Positions 5,812 to 7,762 of a stretch of 7,762 nt of DNA are shown here, piece after piece. Position 1 is the stretch's first letter; every line of letters begins with the position of its first letter. A model generated the notes under the pieces. The model did no database searches and had not been told where the DNA came from. It saw only the letters and a list, made by a program, of their open reading frames with translations. This DNA comes from Rickettsia typhi (GTDB lineage Bacteria; Pseudomonadota; Alphaproteobacteria; Rickettsiales; UBA1997), in assembly GCA_945903615.1 (NCBI GenBank), contig CAMDOL010000067.1, forward strand, positions 1-7,762, in the 5' to 3' direction. The translations under genes were made by a program, and so were the position numbers.

Positions 5812-7548
5812 TCAAGTAGTTTTTAATTTAATTTGTATCCTCCTTAATATTGACAACATTCCGCCTACAAAAATTAGCAAGCAGCCCAGCCAAATAAAAG
5901 ACATAAAAGGTTTATGATAAATTCTTACTGCATAATTTTCCGTCTCATTTTTTCCACCCATTACCAAATATAAATCAGCGAAGATAAAGTGCTTGATATC
6001 AGCTTCGGTAGTGGTTTGGTCGTTTTCTGGGTAATATCTTGATTGGGGCTTTAGGGTTGTTGCAATTTGATTATTTTGGCGAACCAAAAAATTGCCTTGC
6101 CTAGCTAAATAATTTTTTCCTTTGAGATATTCGATATTTTGAAATTCGATCTCATAGCCAGCAATATTAGTTTGATCGCCAAATTTCATATTAAGTTCAG
6201 TGGTTTTAGAAAATATTGCGGTTAGGGCAATTGCGCTGATCACAATAAAAATTCCGATATGAGCCAAAAGCATTGATGGGCTGGAGAATTTATTTAGACG
6301 AACCGATGGAACTAAAATCATCAAGCACAATAAAGTTATTGCAATGGGAGAAAATAATTTGTTGTAATAGCCTGCACCAATTGAAATTGAAGTATCAAAA
6401 AATAGCTGCAAAATCAAAGGATATAAAGTGCCCAGAGCAATGATGAATAAGGCTAGGCACAATAAAAAATTATTAATCAAAATCATTCCACTTTTAGAAT
6501 TTAAAGAAAAATTATTTTGAGTGATTTTAAGTTTTAAAGATTTAAAAAAGAAAATTAAAAACCCGCTGCCGCCAATTAAAAAAAGCAATATAATGATAAA
6601 GATTCCTCTTTTTGGATCGTTGGCAAATGAATGAACTGAGGTGATAATTCCTGATCTGACAAGAAAAATTCCCAGTAGACAAAAAACAAAAGTTAAAATT
6701 GCTAAAAAACAACTCCAGATTTTAAAATTATTATTTTTTTCCAGCATTGTAATTGAATGCACTAAGGCGGTTGCACAAAGCCACGGCATCAATGAAACAT
6801 TCTCAACTGGATCCCAAAACCAAAACCCACCCCAACCAAGTTCACGATAAGCCCACCAAGAGCCAAGACCAATTCCGAGTGTTAGAAAACTCCAAGAAAA
6901 CATCAGCCATGGCTTCATTTTGCTAGCAAATTCTCTATCCACTTTCTCGGTGAGAAGCGCGGCAATAGCAATTGAAAAGATTAATGAAAAACCAATATAG
7001 CCAGTATAAAGCATTGGCGGATGCATTGCCAAACCGATATCTTGTAGAATCGGATTTAAACCTAAGCCTTCCTCTGGAATTGGAAAAATTTTTAGAAATG
7101 GATTGGAGGTAAAAGCAATAAAAGCAGAAAAACCAAAAATAATTATTGATTGAACTGCCAGAGTAATGGATTGAGTAATGGATTGAGTAATGGCTTTTTG
7201 ATTATTATTGTCTTTGGCTTCTATTTTACTCAAAAATGCAAAGGCAACATTATAAAAATTTAAGATGCAAAGCAGCAAAAGCATTGATCCTTCGTGATTG
7301 CCCCAAGTGCCAGAAATTTTATAGATTAGTGGTTTTAGAGTGTGAGAGTTCTGATAAACATTTAAAATGGAAAAATCAGAAATGATGTGGCAATAAACTA
7401 AACAGAGAAAAGCAATCGCAGATAAAATAAAATTAATTGCTGAAGAAACTTTGAGGAATTGCAGATTATTTTTAAGAACCACGAAAGGCTGCAACAGAGA
7501 AATAGTCAAAACCAGCAATAGAGCTGTAAAACCAATATTAGCAATCAT
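5812..7548 (-). CDS. ccmF: Cytochrome c maturation haem lyase subunit CcmF
   Basis: CcmF is the inner-membrane core of the system I haem lyase. It takes haem from holo-CcmE and, with CcmH/CcmI, attaches it to the CxxCH motif of apocytochrome c in the periplasm. The diagnostic WWD domain is clear at residues 231-250 (WWAYRELGWGGFWFWDPVEN). Four histidines match the known haem ligands: H176 (AMHPPMLYTGY), H264 (ALVHS), H306 (SVHSFAND) and H430 (LLAHIGIF). The first three are each exactly three residues beyond E. coli H173, H261 and H303. Many membrane segments are visible, with a periplasmic domain at about 450-545 (RYYPENDQTTTEADI motif) and a final helix near 548-568. At 578 aa it is shorter than the E. 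coli protein (647), the loss lying between H306 and H430. The ATG at 7548 starts a membrane segment as usual for the family; no Shine-Dalgarno is visible. Other ccm genes are not in the window. Confidence 0.97.
   Translation of the reverse strand: MIANIGFTALLLVLTISLLQPFVVLKNNLQFLKVSSAINFILSAIAFLCLVYCHIISDFSILNVYQNSHTLKPLIYKISGTWGNHEGSMLLLLCILNFYNVAFAFLSKIEAKDNNNQKAITQSITQSITLAVQSIIIFGFSAFIAFTSNPFLKIFPIPEEGLGLNPILQDIGLAMHPPMLYTGYIGFSLIFSIAIAALLTEKVDREFASKMKPWLMFSWSFLTLGIGLGSWWAYRELGWGGFWFWDPVENVSLMPWLCATALVHSITMLEKNNNFKIWSCFLAILTFVFCLLGIFLVRSGIITSVHSFANDPKRGIFIIILLFLIGGSGFLIFFFKSLKLKITQNNFSLNSKSGMILINNFLLCLALFIIALGTLYPLILQLFFDTSISIGAGYYNKLFSPIAITLLCLMILVPSVRLNKFSSPSMLLAHIGIFIVISAIALTAIFSKTTELNMKFGDQTNIAGYEIEFQNIEYLKGKNYLARQGNFLVRQNNQIATTLKPQSRYYPENDQTTTEADIKHFIFADLYLVMGGKNETENYAVRIYHKPFMSFIWLGCLLIFVGGMLSILRRIQIKLKTT
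7161..7193. repeat. 12-bp tandem repeat inside ccmF
   Basis: The unit attgagtaatgg is present twice (7170-7181, 7182-7193), preceded by a 9-base partial copy gagtaatgg (7161-7169). It encodes ITQSITQSIT at residues 120-129 of CcmF, in the loop before a membrane segment. The frame is kept, so this looks like an in-frame slippage expansion. Confidence 0.85.
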
Positions 7549-7607
7549 AGAGATTATTGAGGTTCAACTATCAATCCCGAATCAAACTGGGATAACAAAT
7601 ACGCATA

Positions 7608-7762
7608 TTAAAGGCTTGCCTTAGAGGTGCCCTTAGAAATAAATTCTTTAATATCTTCAAGATTATTTTCCATAATTACCATCTTTTCTTTTTTGGTCAT
7701 AAGACCTGATAAGAAATGCGGTAGCTGGGTTGGGTTCAAACCAGCTTTTGCAATAGCTTCAG
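7608..7762 (-). CDS. C-terminal end of an unrecognised protein (N-terminus outside window)
   Basis: The minus-strand frame from the right edge is open for 50 codons to TAA at 7610-7608, beginning EAIAKAGLNPTQLPHFLSGL and ending EFISKGTSKASL. The composition is ordinary for a soluble, helical, Lys/Glu-rich C-terminus. The stretch KAGLNPTQLPHFLSG faintly resembles a helix-turn-helix recognition region, but that is too weak to name a family. The other minus-strand frames are closed near the edge. It ends 59 bp before ccmF with no strong terminator between, so it may be the preceding gene of the same transcript. Confidence 0.6.
   Translation of the reverse strand, partial: EAIAKAGLNPTQLPHFLSGLMTKKEKMVIMENNLEDIKEFISKGTSKASL

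Noticed and set aside
7571..7595. ATCCC/GGGAT inverted repeat before ccmF
   Set aside because: Five base pairs around a 10-base loop with no T-tract; not a supported terminator or operator.

Overview
The window is AT-rich bacterial DNA. All seven protein-coding regions lie on the minus strand, so transcription runs from the high-coordinate end to the low one. A class Ia ribonucleotide reductase large chain of the alphaproteobacterial type (no N-terminal ATP cone), a CcmF haem lyase, an 8-stranded beta-barrel surface protein, low GC, A/T-rich spacers and near absence of Shine-Dalgarno motifs all suggest an alphaproteobacterium, most likely a host-associated Rickettsiales-like organism or a metagenome-assembled relative. 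That placement is inference; the window has no rRNA or other strong taxonomic marker.

Layout in transcription order, from the right: (1) 7762-7608, the last 50 residues of an unrecognised protein; (2) 7548-5812, ccmF, cytochrome c maturation haem lyase, complete but about 60-70 residues shorter than the E. coli protein; (3) 5731-5102, a small outer-membrane beta-barrel protein with a signal peptide, ended by a strong intrinsic terminator at 5068-5034; (4) 4975-4367, recR, recombination mediator; (5) a 66-bp hairpin element (4284-4349) with 21-bp terminal inverted repeats and a perfect TGAA duplication on both sides, which looks like a MITE; (6) 4261-3884, yraN (UPF0102), nuclease-fold protein; (7) 3726-1828, nrdA, preceded by two NrdR-box palindromes 32 bp apart; (8) 1795 to beyond the left edge, a very cysteine-rich exported or membrane-anchored protein that starts 32 bp after nrdA, probably on the same mRNA.

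The genes do not form one pathway. nrdA (dNTP supply) and recR (repair) are DNA-metabolism genes, ccmF serves respiration, and the barrel and Cys-rich proteins face the envelope. The most unusual items are the MITE-like hairpin between recR and yraN, one arm of which could pair with the only SD-like motif of yraN; the unidentified Cys-rich protein in the position where nrdB might be expected; the NrdR operator pair; and a CcmF that keeps all four key histidines but seems to have lost a membrane hairpin between the third and fourth. No stretch longer than 300 bases lacks a gene.
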